A stretch of DNA of 43,554 bases from Mycobacterium intermedium (lineage in GTDB: Bacteria > Actinomycetota > Actinomycetes > Mycobacteriales > Mycobacteriaceae), in the NCBI RefSeq assembly GCF_002086275.1, contig NZ_MVHT01000057.1:1-43554 (forward strand), given 5' to 3'. This document shows positions 1 through 7,434 of the stretch, piece after piece. The notes below the pieces were generated by a model. That model did no database searches. It was not told the origin of the DNA and saw nothing but the letters and a program-made list of their open reading frames with translations. Within the stretch, counting starts at the first letter, position 1, and each line of letters starts with the position of its first letter. Both the position numbers and the translations under genes were made by a program.

Positions 1-77
1 AAGAGTTAGCCAATCACCCGCTCAGGGGCGGGGACTTCTCCTGGCCAAAAACGGGGACTTCCAGATGGCCATTGACA
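1..77. mobile_element. Terminal end of an IS21-like insertion sequence (partial)
   Basis: Read on the minus strand, a TGTCAATGGCCATCTGG terminus begins at 77 and runs out through the left window edge. Inside it are two imperfect repeats of about 23 bp (29-51 and 52-75), each starting CGGGGACTTC and each holding TGGCCA. TG...CA termini with several short internal repeats are characteristic of the IS21 family. The end abuts a broken IS3 orfA exactly where that reading frame stops making sense, so it looks like an insertion junction. No transposase of this element lies in the window, so the family call rests on the terminus alone. Confidence 0.6.
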
Positions 78-353
78 CGCGACCTCCCGCAACGCGTCCT
101 TCTCCAGCTCAGCCTCGGCCAACAGCCTCTTCAACCGGGCGTTCTGCTCCCGCAACTCCCGCAGCTCTTTGGCGGCATCGGTGTCTATGCCGCCATAGGC
201 GCGGCGCCAGTTGTACAGCGTGGCCGCCGAGACACCTAAATCGGCGGCGATCTCATCGCCAGTCTTGCCTTCAGCAGCCAACTCATCCGCGCGGCGCAAC
301 TTACGCACAATGTCCTCCGCGGAATGCCGCTTACGCCCAGCCATGTATTTCAT
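78..353 (-). pseudogene. IS3-family transposase OrfA, truncated
   Basis: The reading frame from ATG 353 (or ATG 344) encodes an IS3-type OrfA: a helix-turn-helix region (KTGDEIAADLGVSAATLYNW) followed by a Leu/Glu-rich coiled coil ending in EKDALREVA. In intact relatives a few more residues follow, then orfB by programmed frameshift. Here the frame runs into IS21-like terminal sequence at 77, so its end and all of orfB are missing from the window. Upstream, a TGAATGAGTCC motif read on the minus strand from 410 may be the outer end of the IS3 element, which would make 78-410 the remnant. It should be inactive. Confidence 0.75.
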
Positions 354-410
354 CGTCCCTTCCAGCCCGACCTCGGGCCACAGGACTCTAAAACAAGCTG
401 GACTCATTCA

Positions 411-593
411 CAGGGAACACGCCATGACCTCCCCAAACTTCGGCTCGAATCCAAGCGAGCGATGTTTGGGATGTTACGGCCACCACATGAAGACGTATGT
501 GAATTATGTGAAAAGTTGGTGAGTGTCGTTGTTTGGGCGGATGACTGCGACTAGCGGAAGACTGCTTCAGCGGCTTCCGAAGACGATCGGCTC
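411..593. other. Non-coding spacer, nothing recognised
   Basis: This stretch lies between the presumed IS3 end and the decayed PPE upstream region. I see no reading frame with family resemblance, no RNA gene and no clear repeat. Together with the next feature it makes up the nearly 400 bp between the IS debris and the end of the first PPE gene. Confidence 0.5.
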
Positions 594-720
594 AACCACT
601 TTGACCTCCGTTGATGTCAGTCGTTCGGATCAGCACGCCGTTACCGCCGCGAAGATGCGACTGCCCACGAGGCCACATGTAGCTCTTGCGGAAGTTCGTT
701 GGCGGGAACTTCGACCCGAA
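594..720 (-). pseudogene. Decayed copy of a PPE upstream region
   Basis: The sequence at 594-645 aligns closely with the region around the GTG start of the first PPE gene (2510-2562), including the shared stretch ACCACTTTGACCTCCG that carries the start codon and Shine-Dalgarno complement. Resemblance continues more weakly (CACATGTAGCTCTTGCGGAAG near 673-693 against CATGTGCGTTTTGCCTAAG near 2593). The PPE coding part that should lie to its left is gone: read on the minus strand, the frame from GTG 600 stops within a few codons. It is best explained as the upstream region of a third tandem PPE copy whose gene was lost. Confidence 0.55.
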
Positions 721-807
721 ACTCTCGCTGTCAGCGAACGCGACCGCCGCGTTGGTCAGCAGCCGTCAGCGCCCAGGGCCGTCGGCTGGAAATCCCGCAT
801 GCGGCTG

Positions 808-2514
808 TCACTTGGCCAGGCTCTTCAATATCGAAACGATGTTGAAGATGCCGGGTATCTGGCTGCCTGTGTTCAAGAGGCCGGAGATTTGGCCGGCCAT
901 CGCGACACCGCCGGGGCCCGTTGGTGCTCCGGTGTTAAAGAATCCGGATATCAGGCCATTTGTGCCGATCAAAGGGCTTGCGCCACTAGCGGTGTTGAAG
1001 AAGCCGGACATGAAGCCGTTGCCGGCGGCACCTGACGCCGTGTTGAAGAAGCCGGAGCTTCCTAAATTACCCGTATTTCCGTAGCCCGAATGTAGGTTGC
1101 CACTGTTCGTGGTGAAGCCGTTGCCCGTGTTTACGCTTCCGGAATTGAAGAATCCGGTGTTCCTGTCGCCGGAATTCCCGTCGAACGTGTTCCAACTGCC
1201 GGCGTTCTCCAGCCCTGTGTTGAAGGCGCCCGAGTTTCCGAATCCGGTGTTTACGCTGCCGGTGTTTCCGAAGCCGGTGTTGCCGCTTCCTGTGTTTCCG
1301 ATACCGAAGTTCCCTTGAACGGCGTTCCCGATGCCGATGTTGCCGAAGCCGGAGTTGCCGATACCGATGCCTTGAATGTGGCCTGTGTTGTTGACGTTGA
1401 TGTTGTGACCGGAGTTGAAGATGCCGACGTTGCCGTCCCCGGAGTTGAAGAAGCCGATGTTGCCGGTGCCCGAGTTGCCGAACCCGATGTTGCCGGAACC
1501 CGAGTTCAGACCGGTGAAAACGAACTCACCGTTCGCCGTGTTGTAGTAGGCGTTGCCGATGCCGACCAAATTGTTGCCGGTCAGGCCGAAACCGATGTTG
1601 TTATCGCCGGTGTTCCCGGCACCCCGGTTCCCGATGCCGCTGTTGCCGAACCCGATGTTGTTGCTGCCCTCATTCCCGAAACCGATATTGCCGGGGCCGT
1701 TGGCGGAGGTGTTGACGTTTCCAAAGCCTCTGTTGCCGTTGCCGGAGTTGCCGAATCCAATGTTGCCATTACCGGCGTTACCGCTGCCGATGTTGCCGTC
1801 GCCGGTATTGCCGCCGCCGAAGTTGCCGCTGCCTTTGTTGCCGTTGCCGATGTTGCCGGCGCCGTTGCCGCTGTTGTTGCCGTTGCCGATGTTGCCGCCG
1901 CCCTTGTTGCCGATGCCCAGGTTCGGGTCACCCGGGGCGGCGGGACCGACGCCTGCGGGGGCACCGAACAGTTGGCCGATGCCCGGCAGGTGCTGCAGCG
2001 TCTGCTGCCACGGTGCCAGCTGCGCGGCTACTGAGGAGACTGCGGAGTGATAGCCGGTCATCGCCGCCACGTCGGCGGCCCAGAACTCCTCGTAGGCGCC
2101 TTCGACCGCGGCGATAAAGGGGGCGTTGAAGCCGAAGAAGTTCGAGCGCACCAGCTGAACGAACGCATCGCGGTTCGCCGCGACGGCCAGCGGATGAACG
2201 ACGGCGGACTTGGCTGCCTCGAAGGCACTGACTACCGCCTTGGCCTGTCCGGCCGCGCTTGCGGCGTGGGTTGAAGCTGCGTTCAAGAACGCCGAGTACG
2301 GCGAGGCGGCGGCCGCCATCGCGGTCGCGGACGGCCCCTGCCAGGCGCCGCTGACCAACTCGGACGTCACCACAGAGAAGGAGTTCGCGGCCGCGCTTAG
2401 CTCCTCGGCCAAACCGGACCAGGCCGCCGAGGCCTGCAGCATCGGGGCCGAGCCCGCGCCGAGGTACATCCGCAACGAGTTGATTTCGGGCGGCAAAACC
2501 AAGAAGTTGACCAC
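808..2514 (-). CDS. PPE family protein, MPTR subfamily
   Basis: A 568-residue PPE protein. It has an N-terminal PPE domain of about 180 residues with the PPE motif (LPPEINS, residues 7-13), a GAWQGPSATAM segment at the usual WxG-like turn, and APWQQTL near the domain end. A long array of NxGxGNxG pentapeptide repeats (MPTR) follows, then a short non-repetitive tail. GTG 2514 is preceded by a good Shine-Dalgarno (GGAGGT). Such proteins are usually exported by ESX-5 and act at the cell surface; the function of this one is unknown. It is a close paralogue of the next PPE gene and part of a tandem duplication. No PE partner gene is present. Confidence 0.93.
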   Translation of the reverse strand: MVNFLVLPPEINSLRMYLGAGSAPMLQASAAWSGLAEELSAAANSFSVVTSELVSGAWQGPSATAMAAAASPYSAFLNAASTHAASAAGQAKAVVSAFEAAKSAVVHPLAVAANRDAFVQLVRSNFFGFNAPFIAAVEGAYEEFWAADVAAMTGYHSAVSSVAAQLAPWQQTLQHLPGIGQLFGAPAGVGPAAPGDPNLGIGNKGGGNIGNGNNSGNGAGNIGNGNKGSGNFGGGNTGDGNIGSGNAGNGNIGFGNSGNGNRGFGNVNTSANGPGNIGFGNEGSNNIGFGNSGIGNRGAGNTGDNNIGFGLTGNNLVGIGNAYYNTANGEFVFTGLNSGSGNIGFGNSGTGNIGFFNSGDGNVGIFNSGHNINVNNTGHIQGIGIGNSGFGNIGIGNAVQGNFGIGNTGSGNTGFGNTGSVNTGFGNSGAFNTGLENAGSWNTFDGNSGDRNTGFFNSGSVNTGNGFTTNSGNLHSGYGNTGNLGSSGFFNTASGAAGNGFMSGFFNTASGASPLIGTNGLISGFFNTGAPTGPGGVAMAGQISGLLNTGSQIPGIFNIVSILKSLAK

Positions 2515-2655
2515 TTTGACCTCCGGTGGATGTCCAGCGTTCCGGATTAGTACGCCGCGACAGGAGTGAAGATACGGCTACGGAGGGGACAACATGTGCG
2601 TTTTGCCTAAGATTCTCGACGAGAAAAAGTCGGGCCCTGAAAATTCGCTGCAATT

Positions 2656-2712
2656 GGGTGAACCGGGTGACCAGTTAGGCCGCTAACCGCCGACGCGTTG
2701 AGCTTCTGGCGC
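2656..2712 (+). pseudogene. Decayed fragment of the kstR2 5' end
   Basis: Between the two PPE genes, positions 2658-2710 align with kstR2 codons about 4-18 (4671-4720). Shared blocks are GTGACC, AACnGCCGACG and GAGCTTCTGGCGCT. The region just upstream (2610-2640) also matches the kstR2 leader (TCTCGnCGAGAAAA). An in-frame stop (TAG) and later divergence make it non-functional, and the KstR2 operator present in front of the intact gene is absent. It shows that the duplicated unit was a PPE gene plus the promoter and start of kstR2. Confidence 0.7.
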
Positions 2713-2781
2713 TTGGCGCGCGAGAAATTCCGCGAATATTTGACGGCCGCGTCAGCGGGTTCCGGATGCGCAGTGTTGGAA

Positions 2782-2808
2782 GTTACCGCCGCACGGGGCG
2801 GCGGTAAC
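2782..2808 (-). terminator. Hairpin downstream of the second PPE gene
   Basis: An 11-bp perfect inverted repeat, GTTACCGCCGC with loop ACGGG and then GCGGCGGTAAC, starts about 10 nt beyond the PPE stop codon. There is no U-tract after it on the minus strand, as in many proposed mycobacterial terminators. Position and stem strength suggest transcription termination. Confidence 0.6.
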
Positions 2809-2817
2809 GTCACCTCG

Positions 2818-4491
2818 TCAGGTCAGGTCCCTCAGCAACTGAACAAGGCTGAGGACGCCGGCCATATGACTACCCCGGTTGAGGAAGCCAGAGATTTGGC
2901 CGGCAACCAAGTTGGTAACGACAGGCGCAGCGGTATTGAAGAAGCCCGAAACCTGGCCGTTAATGACACTCCCACCGCTTGCGCTGTTGAAGAAGCCAGA
3001 CATCTGGCCGCTAGCAAACGAACCGGAAGCCGTGTTGTAGAAGCCCGAACTCGAAATGTTCCCGGTGTTGCCAAAGCCCGAGTGTTTGGCGTCGCTATTG
3101 GCGGTGGCCCCGAAGCCGGTGTTCGTGTTGCCGGAGTTGAAGAAGCCCGTGTTGAAGCTGCCCGAGTTGCCGTCGAACGTATTGGTACTGCCCGAGTTCT
3201 CCATACCGGTGTTGTAGGAGCCCGAATTTCCGAAGCCGGTGTTGGCGAAACTGGTGTTTCCGACACCGGTGTTCAACGTGCCTGTGTTGCCAAGGCCGAA
3301 GTTGCCTTGGCCGGTGTTGCCAATGCCGATGCTGCCAACGCCGGAGTTGCCAAAACCTATTCCTTGAAGTTTGCCAACATCGGCCTGGGTGATATTGGCG
3401 CCGGAATTGAAGATGCCGACGTTGCCGTCACCGGAGTTAAAGAAGCCGATGTTGTTGGTGCCCGAGTTGCCGAAGCCGATGTTGCCGCTGCCAGAGTTCA
3501 GGCCAGTGAAGACGAACTGGCCATTGGCGGTGTTGTAGTAGGCGTTGCCGATGCCGATCAGGTTGTCTCCGGTCAGGCCGAAGCCGATGTTGTTCTTGCC
3601 GGTGTTTCCGGCCCCCTGATTCCCGGTGCCGGTGTTGCCGAACCCGACGTTGTTGTTGCCATTGTTCCCGAAGCCGCTGTTCGCGTTTCCGGCGTTCCCG
3701 AAGCCTCTGTTGGCGTCTCCGGCGTTTCCAAAGCCGATGTTGCCGTGGCCCAGGTTCCCGCTGCCGATGTTGTTGTTGCCGGTGTTGCCGCCGCCGAAGT
3801 TGCCGCTACCGGTGTTGCCGTTGCCGATGTTGCCGGCGCCGTTCCCGCTGTTGTTGCCGTTGCCGATGTTGCCGCCGCCCTTGTTGCCGATGCCGAAGTT
3901 GGGATCGCCCGGGGCGGCCGGGCCGACTCCTGCTGGTGCGCCGAACAACTGGCCGATGCCCGGCAGGCCCTGCAGCGTCTGCTGCCACGGCGCCAGCTGG
4001 GCGGCCACCGCGGAGACCGCGGAGTGGTAGCCGGTCATCGCCGCCACGTCGGTGGCCCAGAATTCTTCGTAGGCGCTTTCCACGGCGGCGATGAAGGGTG
4101 CGTTGAAGCCGAAGAAGTTCGAACGCACCAGCTGAATGAATGCATCGCGGTTGGCGGCGACGGCCAGTGGGTGCACGATGGCGGCCTTGGCCGTCTCGAA
4201 AGCGCTCGCCACGGCCTCGGCCTGGGTGGCCGCGTCAGCGGCGTGGGCGGATGCTGCGTTCAAGAAGGCTGTGTACGGCGAGGCGGCGGCGGCCATCGCG
4301 GTCGCGGACGGGCCCTGCCAGGCGCCGTTGACCAACTCCGACGTCACAGACGAGAAGGAGTTCGCTGCGGTGCTGAGTTCCTCGGCCAAACCTGACCAGG
4401 CCGCCGACGCTTGGAGCATCGGGCCCGAGCCCGCGCCGAGGTACATCCGCAACGAGTTGATCTCGGGCGGCAAAAACGTGAAGTTGACCAT
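2818..4491 (-). CDS. PPE family protein, MPTR subfamily (positional counterpart of PPE64)
   Basis: A 557-residue PPE-MPTR protein, close to the preceding PPE gene over the whole N-terminal domain (LPPEINSLRMYLGAGS, GAWQGPSATAM, APWQQTL) and similar in its Asn/Gly pentapeptide repeats. I chose ATG 4491 because the in-frame ATG four codons upstream lies inside the Shine-Dalgarno GGAGGTGAGA that serves 4491, and because the resulting N-terminus (MVNF) matches the paralogue. It diverges from kstR2 across a 170-bp region with a KstR2 operator, the place where I recall PPE64 (Rv3558) in M. tuberculosis. Surface or secreted role expected; substrate unknown. It could be co-regulated with ring C/D degradation. 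Confidence 0.93.
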   Translation of the reverse strand: MVNFTFLPPEINSLRMYLGAGSGPMLQASAAWSGLAEELSTAANSFSSVTSELVNGAWQGPSATAMAAAASPYTAFLNAASAHAADAATQAEAVASAFETAKAAIVHPLAVAANRDAFIQLVRSNFFGFNAPFIAAVESAYEEFWATDVAAMTGYHSAVSAVAAQLAPWQQTLQGLPGIGQLFGAPAGVGPAAPGDPNFGIGNKGGGNIGNGNNSGNGAGNIGNGNTGSGNFGGGNTGNNNIGSGNLGHGNIGFGNAGDANRGFGNAGNANSGFGNNGNNNVGFGNTGTGNQGAGNTGKNNIGFGLTGDNLIGIGNAYYNTANGQFVFTGLNSGSGNIGFGNSGTNNIGFFNSGDGNVGIFNSGANITQADVGKLQGIGFGNSGVGSIGIGNTGQGNFGLGNTGTLNTGVGNTSFANTGFGNSGSYNTGMENSGSTNTFDGNSGSFNTGFFNSGNTNTGFGATANSDAKHSGFGNTGNISSSGFYNTASGSFASGQMSGFFNSASGGSVINGQVSGFFNTAAPVVTNLVAGQISGFLNRGSHMAGVLSLVQLLRDLT

Positions 4492-4632
4492 TCTCACCTC
4501 CATTGACGTCCGTAATTCCGGAACAGCACGAATTGACAGCAGTGAAGATTAACGATCGCCACGCGACTACATGGGCGATTTGCGAAAGAGTCTCGGCGAG
4601 AAAAGTTCGCTCCGAGACACCGCCGTTGGCCG

Positions 4633-4646
4633 AGCAAGTGCTTGGT
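4633..4646. promoter_or_regulatory. KstR2 operator between PPE and kstR2
   Basis: AGCAAGTGCTTGGT matches the published KstR2 consensus AnCAAGnnCTTGnT at every fixed position. It lies 15 nt before the kstR2 GTG and about 140 nt before the divergent PPE start. It implies autoregulation of kstR2-fadA6 and perhaps control of the PPE gene. Confidence 0.9.
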
Positions 4647-4661
4647 TGGTAGTCTGTCCGG

Positions 4662-5264
4662 GTGGACCGAGTGACCGGTCAGGCTAACAGCCGACGAGAC
4701 GAGCTTCTGGCGCTCGCGGCGACGATGTTTGCCGAGCGCGGGTTACGCGCGACCACCGTGCGAGACATTGCCGACGGTGCCGGAATCCTCTCGGGCAGCC
4801 TGTACCACCACTTCGCCTCCAAGGAGGAGATGGTGGACGACCTGCTGCGCGGCTTCCTGGATTGGCTGTTCGAGCGCTACCAACAAATCATCGACAACGA
4901 GCCCAACCCCCTGGAACGCCTCAAAGGGTTGTTCATGACCTCGTTCGAGGCGATCGAGCACCGGCACGCCCAAGTCGTCATATATCAAGACGAGGCCCAG
5001 CGACTGTCGTCGCAACCCAGGTTCTCCTATCTCGAGGAACGCAACAAGCAGCAGCGAATGATGTGGGTCGACGTGCTCAATCAGGGCATCGAGGAGGGTT
5101 ATTTCCGGGGCGACCTCGACGTCGATCTGGTTTACCGATTCATCCGCGACACCACATGGGTGTCGGTGCGCTGGTATCAACCCGGCGGGCCGCTCACCGC
5201 AGAGCAGGTAGGTCAGAAGTACCTCGCCATCGTGCTTGGCGGGATCAAGACAGAAGGAGTCTGA
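4662..5264 (+). CDS. kstR2: TetR-family repressor KstR2
   Basis: A 200-residue TetR-type regulator with an N-terminal helix-turn-helix (TTVRDIADGAGILSGSLYHH, about residues 30-49) and an alpha-helical ligand domain. Length and sequence fit KstR2, which represses the HIP (C/D-ring) catabolic genes and is released by HIP-CoA. The start is GTG 4662. A perfect KstR2 operator sits 15 nt upstream, so autoregulation is expected and the transcript may be nearly leaderless. fadA6 follows after 2 nt, so the two are probably co-transcribed. A broken copy of this gene's first codons lies between the two PPE genes. Confidence 0.96.
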   Translation: MDRVTGQANSRRDELLALAATMFAERGLRATTVRDIADGAGILSGSLYHHFASKEEMVDDLLRGFLDWLFERYQQIIDNEPNPLERLKGLFMTSFEAIEHRHAQVVIYQDEAQRLSSQPRFSYLEERNKQQRMMWVDVLNQGIEEGYFRGDLDVDLVYRFIRDTTWVSVRWYQPGGPLTAEQVGQKYLAIVLGGIKTEGV

Positions 5265-5266
5265 AA

Positions 5267-6427
5267 ATGCCCGAGGCGTACGTCGTAGAGGCCGTACGGA
5301 CCGCGGTCGGAAAGCGCAACGGCGCCCTGGCCGGGATACATCCCGTCGACCTGGGCGCACTGGGGTGGCGCGGCCTGTTCGACCGCGTCGATGTCGACCC
5401 CGCCGCCGTCGACGATGTGATCGCCGGTTGCGTGGACGCCATCGGCGGCCAGGCGGGCAACATCGCGCGGCTGTCATGGCTGGCCGCCGGCTTCCCCGAA
5501 GAGGTGCCCGGGGTCACCGTCGACCGGCAGTGCGGTTCCAGCCAGCAGGCCATTTCCTTTGGGGCCCAAGCGATCATGGCCGGCACGGCCGACCTCATCG
5601 TGGCCGGCGGCGTGCAGAACATGAGCCAGATCCCGATCTCGTCGGCGATGACCGTCGGCGAGCAGTTCGGGTTCACCACGCCGACAGCCGAATCCAAGCA
5701 ATGGCTGCACCGCTACGGCGATCAGGAGATCTCTCAGTTCCGTGGCTCCGAGCTCATCGCCGAGAAGTGGAACCTGTCTCGGGAAGAGATGGAGCAGTTC
5801 GCGCTGACCAGTCACGAGCGCGCGTTCGCGGCGATTCGCGGCGGCCACTTCGACAACGAAATCATCACTGTGGAAACCGAATCCGGCCCGTTCCGGGTGG
5901 ATGAGGGCCCGAGGGAGACGTCGCTGGAGAAGATGGCCGGCCTCAAGACGCTGGTCGAGGGCGGCCGGATAACGGCGGCGATGGCCAGTCAGATTTCCGA
6001 CGGTGCCAGCGCTGTCCTGCTGGCCTCCGAGCAGGCCGTCAAGGATCATGGATTGACGCCACGGGCCCGCATTCATCACATCAGCGCCCGGGCCGCGGAC
6101 CCGGTGTTCATGTTGACCGGCCCCATTCCGGCCACCCGATACGCGTTGGAAAAGACCGGCCTCTCCATCGACGACATCGACACCGTCGAGATCAACGAGG
6201 CGTTCGCGCCGGTAGTCCTCGCCTGGCTCAAGGAGATCAAGGCCGACCCGGCGAAGGTCAATCCAAATGGCGGAGCGATCGCACTCGGGCATCCGTTGGG
6301 CGCTACCGGTGCCAAGCTGTTCACCACCATGCTCAACGAGCTGGAACGAATCGGTGGTCGTTACGGACTGCAGACCATGTGCGAGGGTGGGGGCACGGCT
6401 AACGTCACCATCATCGAGCGGCTCTGA
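5267..6427 (+). CDS. fadA6: Thiolase FadA6 (HIP/C-ring degradation)
   Basis: A 386-residue acetyl-CoA acetyltransferase-type thiolase. The nucleophile Cys is C89 in RQCGSS, the catalytic His is H342 in GGAIALGHP, and the second Cys is C372 in TMCEGG. The family cleaves beta-ketoacyl-CoA with CoA; FadA6 is assigned to late steps after C-ring opening in HIP degradation. The frame is open much further upstream, but ATG 5267 has a Shine-Dalgarno (AGAAGGAG) and lies directly after the kstR2 stop. It resembles FadA5 in this window, from which it is distinguished by position in the KstR2 block. Confidence 0.93.
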   Translation: MPEAYVVEAVRTAVGKRNGALAGIHPVDLGALGWRGLFDRVDVDPAAVDDVIAGCVDAIGGQAGNIARLSWLAAGFPEEVPGVTVDRQCGSSQQAISFGAQAIMAGTADLIVAGGVQNMSQIPISSAMTVGEQFGFTTPTAESKQWLHRYGDQEISQFRGSELIAEKWNLSREEMEQFALTSHERAFAAIRGGHFDNEIITVETESGPFRVDEGPRETSLEKMAGLKTLVEGGRITAAMASQISDGASAVLLASEQAVKDHGLTPRARIHHISARAADPVFMLTGPIPATRYALEKTGLSIDDIDTVEINEAFAPVVLAWLKEIKADPAKVNPNGGAIALGHPLGATGAKLFTTMLNELERIGGRYGLQTMCEGGGTANVTIIERL

Positions 6428-6477
6428 TCTCGGCTGTCGCCCGTCGCTGGCGGCGTTGTGTGGAAAGCTGGGGGTCT

Positions 6478-6699
6478 ATGAGCACCAATCCGTTTGACGA
6501 CGAGAACGGGCGGTTCGTAGTTCTGGTCAACGACGAGGAACAGCACAGCCTGTGGCCAACCTTTGCCGAGGTCCCGGAGGGTTGGCGGGTCGTGTTCGGC
6601 GAAGACTCTCGACAGGCATGTCTGGACTACGTCGAACAGAATTGGCCGGACATCCGTCCGAAGAGCCTGCGTGACCGGCTCGCGGACGGGTCAGGATAA
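6478..6699 (+). CDS. MbtH-like protein, orphan
   Basis: A 73-residue protein with the full MbtH signature: NPFDDENGRF at the N-terminus, then SLWP, PEGW, a central Cys, and W-x-D-x-RP-x-SL near the end. MbtH proteins bind and activate adenylation domains of non-ribosomal peptide synthetases. No NRPS gene is in this window, so it must act in trans or has another role. ATG 6478 is chosen because the protein then begins at the family's usual N-terminus; a GTG six codons upstream is possible. It follows fadA6 by 50 nt and its 3' end overlaps the convergent TetR gene by 9 nt. I do not recall an MbtH gene here in M. tuberculosis. Confidence 0.9.
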   Translation: MSTNPFDDENGRFVVLVNDEEQHSLWPTFAEVPEGWRVVFGEDSRQACLDYVEQNWPDIRPKSLRDRLADGSG

Positions 6700-7347
6700 C
6701 GAGCCCGACTTCTTATAGGAGTGCGCAATACCACCAACCGCCGCGACGCACAGGTTGGCGATCGCGGCGGCAAGTTCGGCAGGGGGTTCCTTGGGATCAT
6801 CGAGCCAGTTTTCGATCAACTGATTTGCCCCACCCACGATGAACTGTGCGACGCGTTTCCACTCTTGGCGATTCGGTGTGTCGGGGCCCAGAACGTCCGG
6901 GGTGTACTGGACGACTGCATCGGCGATCATGTCGAGAATGCGCGTGCGGTGTTCGGCGAGGCCGGCGACGCTGCTCACGTCCTGGGTGGCGATGCGGTGA
7001 ATGTGGGGGTCGGCCGCGAGGATTTCCAGGAACGCTTGGATGGCCGAACGGAGCTTGTCCTTCAGGGTGCCTGGGTCGCCGATGCCAGCTAGAACAATTG
7101 CCTGCAGCAACTCGTCGCGAACGTCGTCCGAAACGGCGAACAGCAGCGCTTCACGGTTCGGGAATTGCTCGTAGAAGTAGCGGGGGGTCAGGCCGGCTGC
7201 TGCGCACACGCCGCGTATCGTCACGTCGGAGACTCCTGACTCGCCCCAGATGCGCCGACCCGCGGCGAGCAGCTTGCGGCGGCGTTCGGCGATGCGGTCG
7301 GCTGCGCTCACGCCGCCGTAACCGCGTACCACCTCCGCTCGCTTCAT
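6691..7347 (-). CDS. TetR-family regulator
   Basis: A 218-residue TetR protein with a helix-turn-helix at about residues 43-62 (TIRGVCAAAGLTPRYFYEQF) followed by a helical ligand domain. It is not KstR or KstR2 by sequence. It diverges from the DUF2236 gene with a short gap that contains an AGTCAG/CTGACT inverted repeat, so it probably controls that gene and itself. TetR/DUF2236 pairs are common in mycobacteria. The ligand is unknown. Its end overlaps the mbtH-like gene tail to tail. Confidence 0.88.
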   Translation of the reverse strand: MKRAEVVRGYGGVSAADRIAERRRKLLAAGRRIWGESGVSDVTIRGVCAAAGLTPRYFYEQFPNREALLFAVSDDVRDELLQAIVLAGIGDPGTLKDKLRSAIQAFLEILAADPHIHRIATQDVSSVAGLAEHRTRILDMIADAVVQYTPDVLGPDTPNRQEWKRVAQFIVGGANQLIENWLDDPKEPPAELAAAIANLCVAAVGGIAHSYKKSGSLS

Positions 7348-7351
7348 TGAC

Positions 7352-7382
7352 AGTCAGGGTACCCCAAGCATACTTTCTGACT
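7352..7382. promoter_or_regulatory. Possible TetR operator (inverted repeat)
   Basis: AGTCAG (7352-7357) and CTGACT (7377-7382) form a perfect inverted repeat separated by 19 bp in the divergent tetR/DUF2236 promoter region. It matches neither the KstR nor the KstR2 consensus. The role is inferred from position only. Confidence 0.4.
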
Positions 7383-7434
7383 ACAAGTGTTATCCAAAGT
7401 TAATTTCGAGAATTTTTCCGCGAGAGGAGCGTGG

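Noticed and set aside
1000..1920. Dense short repeats that at first sight resemble a minisatellite or CRISPR-like array.
   Set aside because: The period is 15 nt and in frame with NxGxG pentapeptides of the PPE-MPTR protein; there are no conserved repeats with unique spacers.
2698..4395. A long plus-strand frame (565 codons) rich in Val, Ala, Glu and Asp.
   Set aside because: It is the reverse image of the PPE-MPTR repeat array; the periodic codons of Asn-Gly repeats keep the opposite strand open.
4492..4503. ATG four codons upstream as start of the second PPE gene.
   Set aside because: That ATG is part of the Shine-Dalgarno region GGAGGTGAGA for ATG 4491, and the paralogue starts at the equivalent of 4491.
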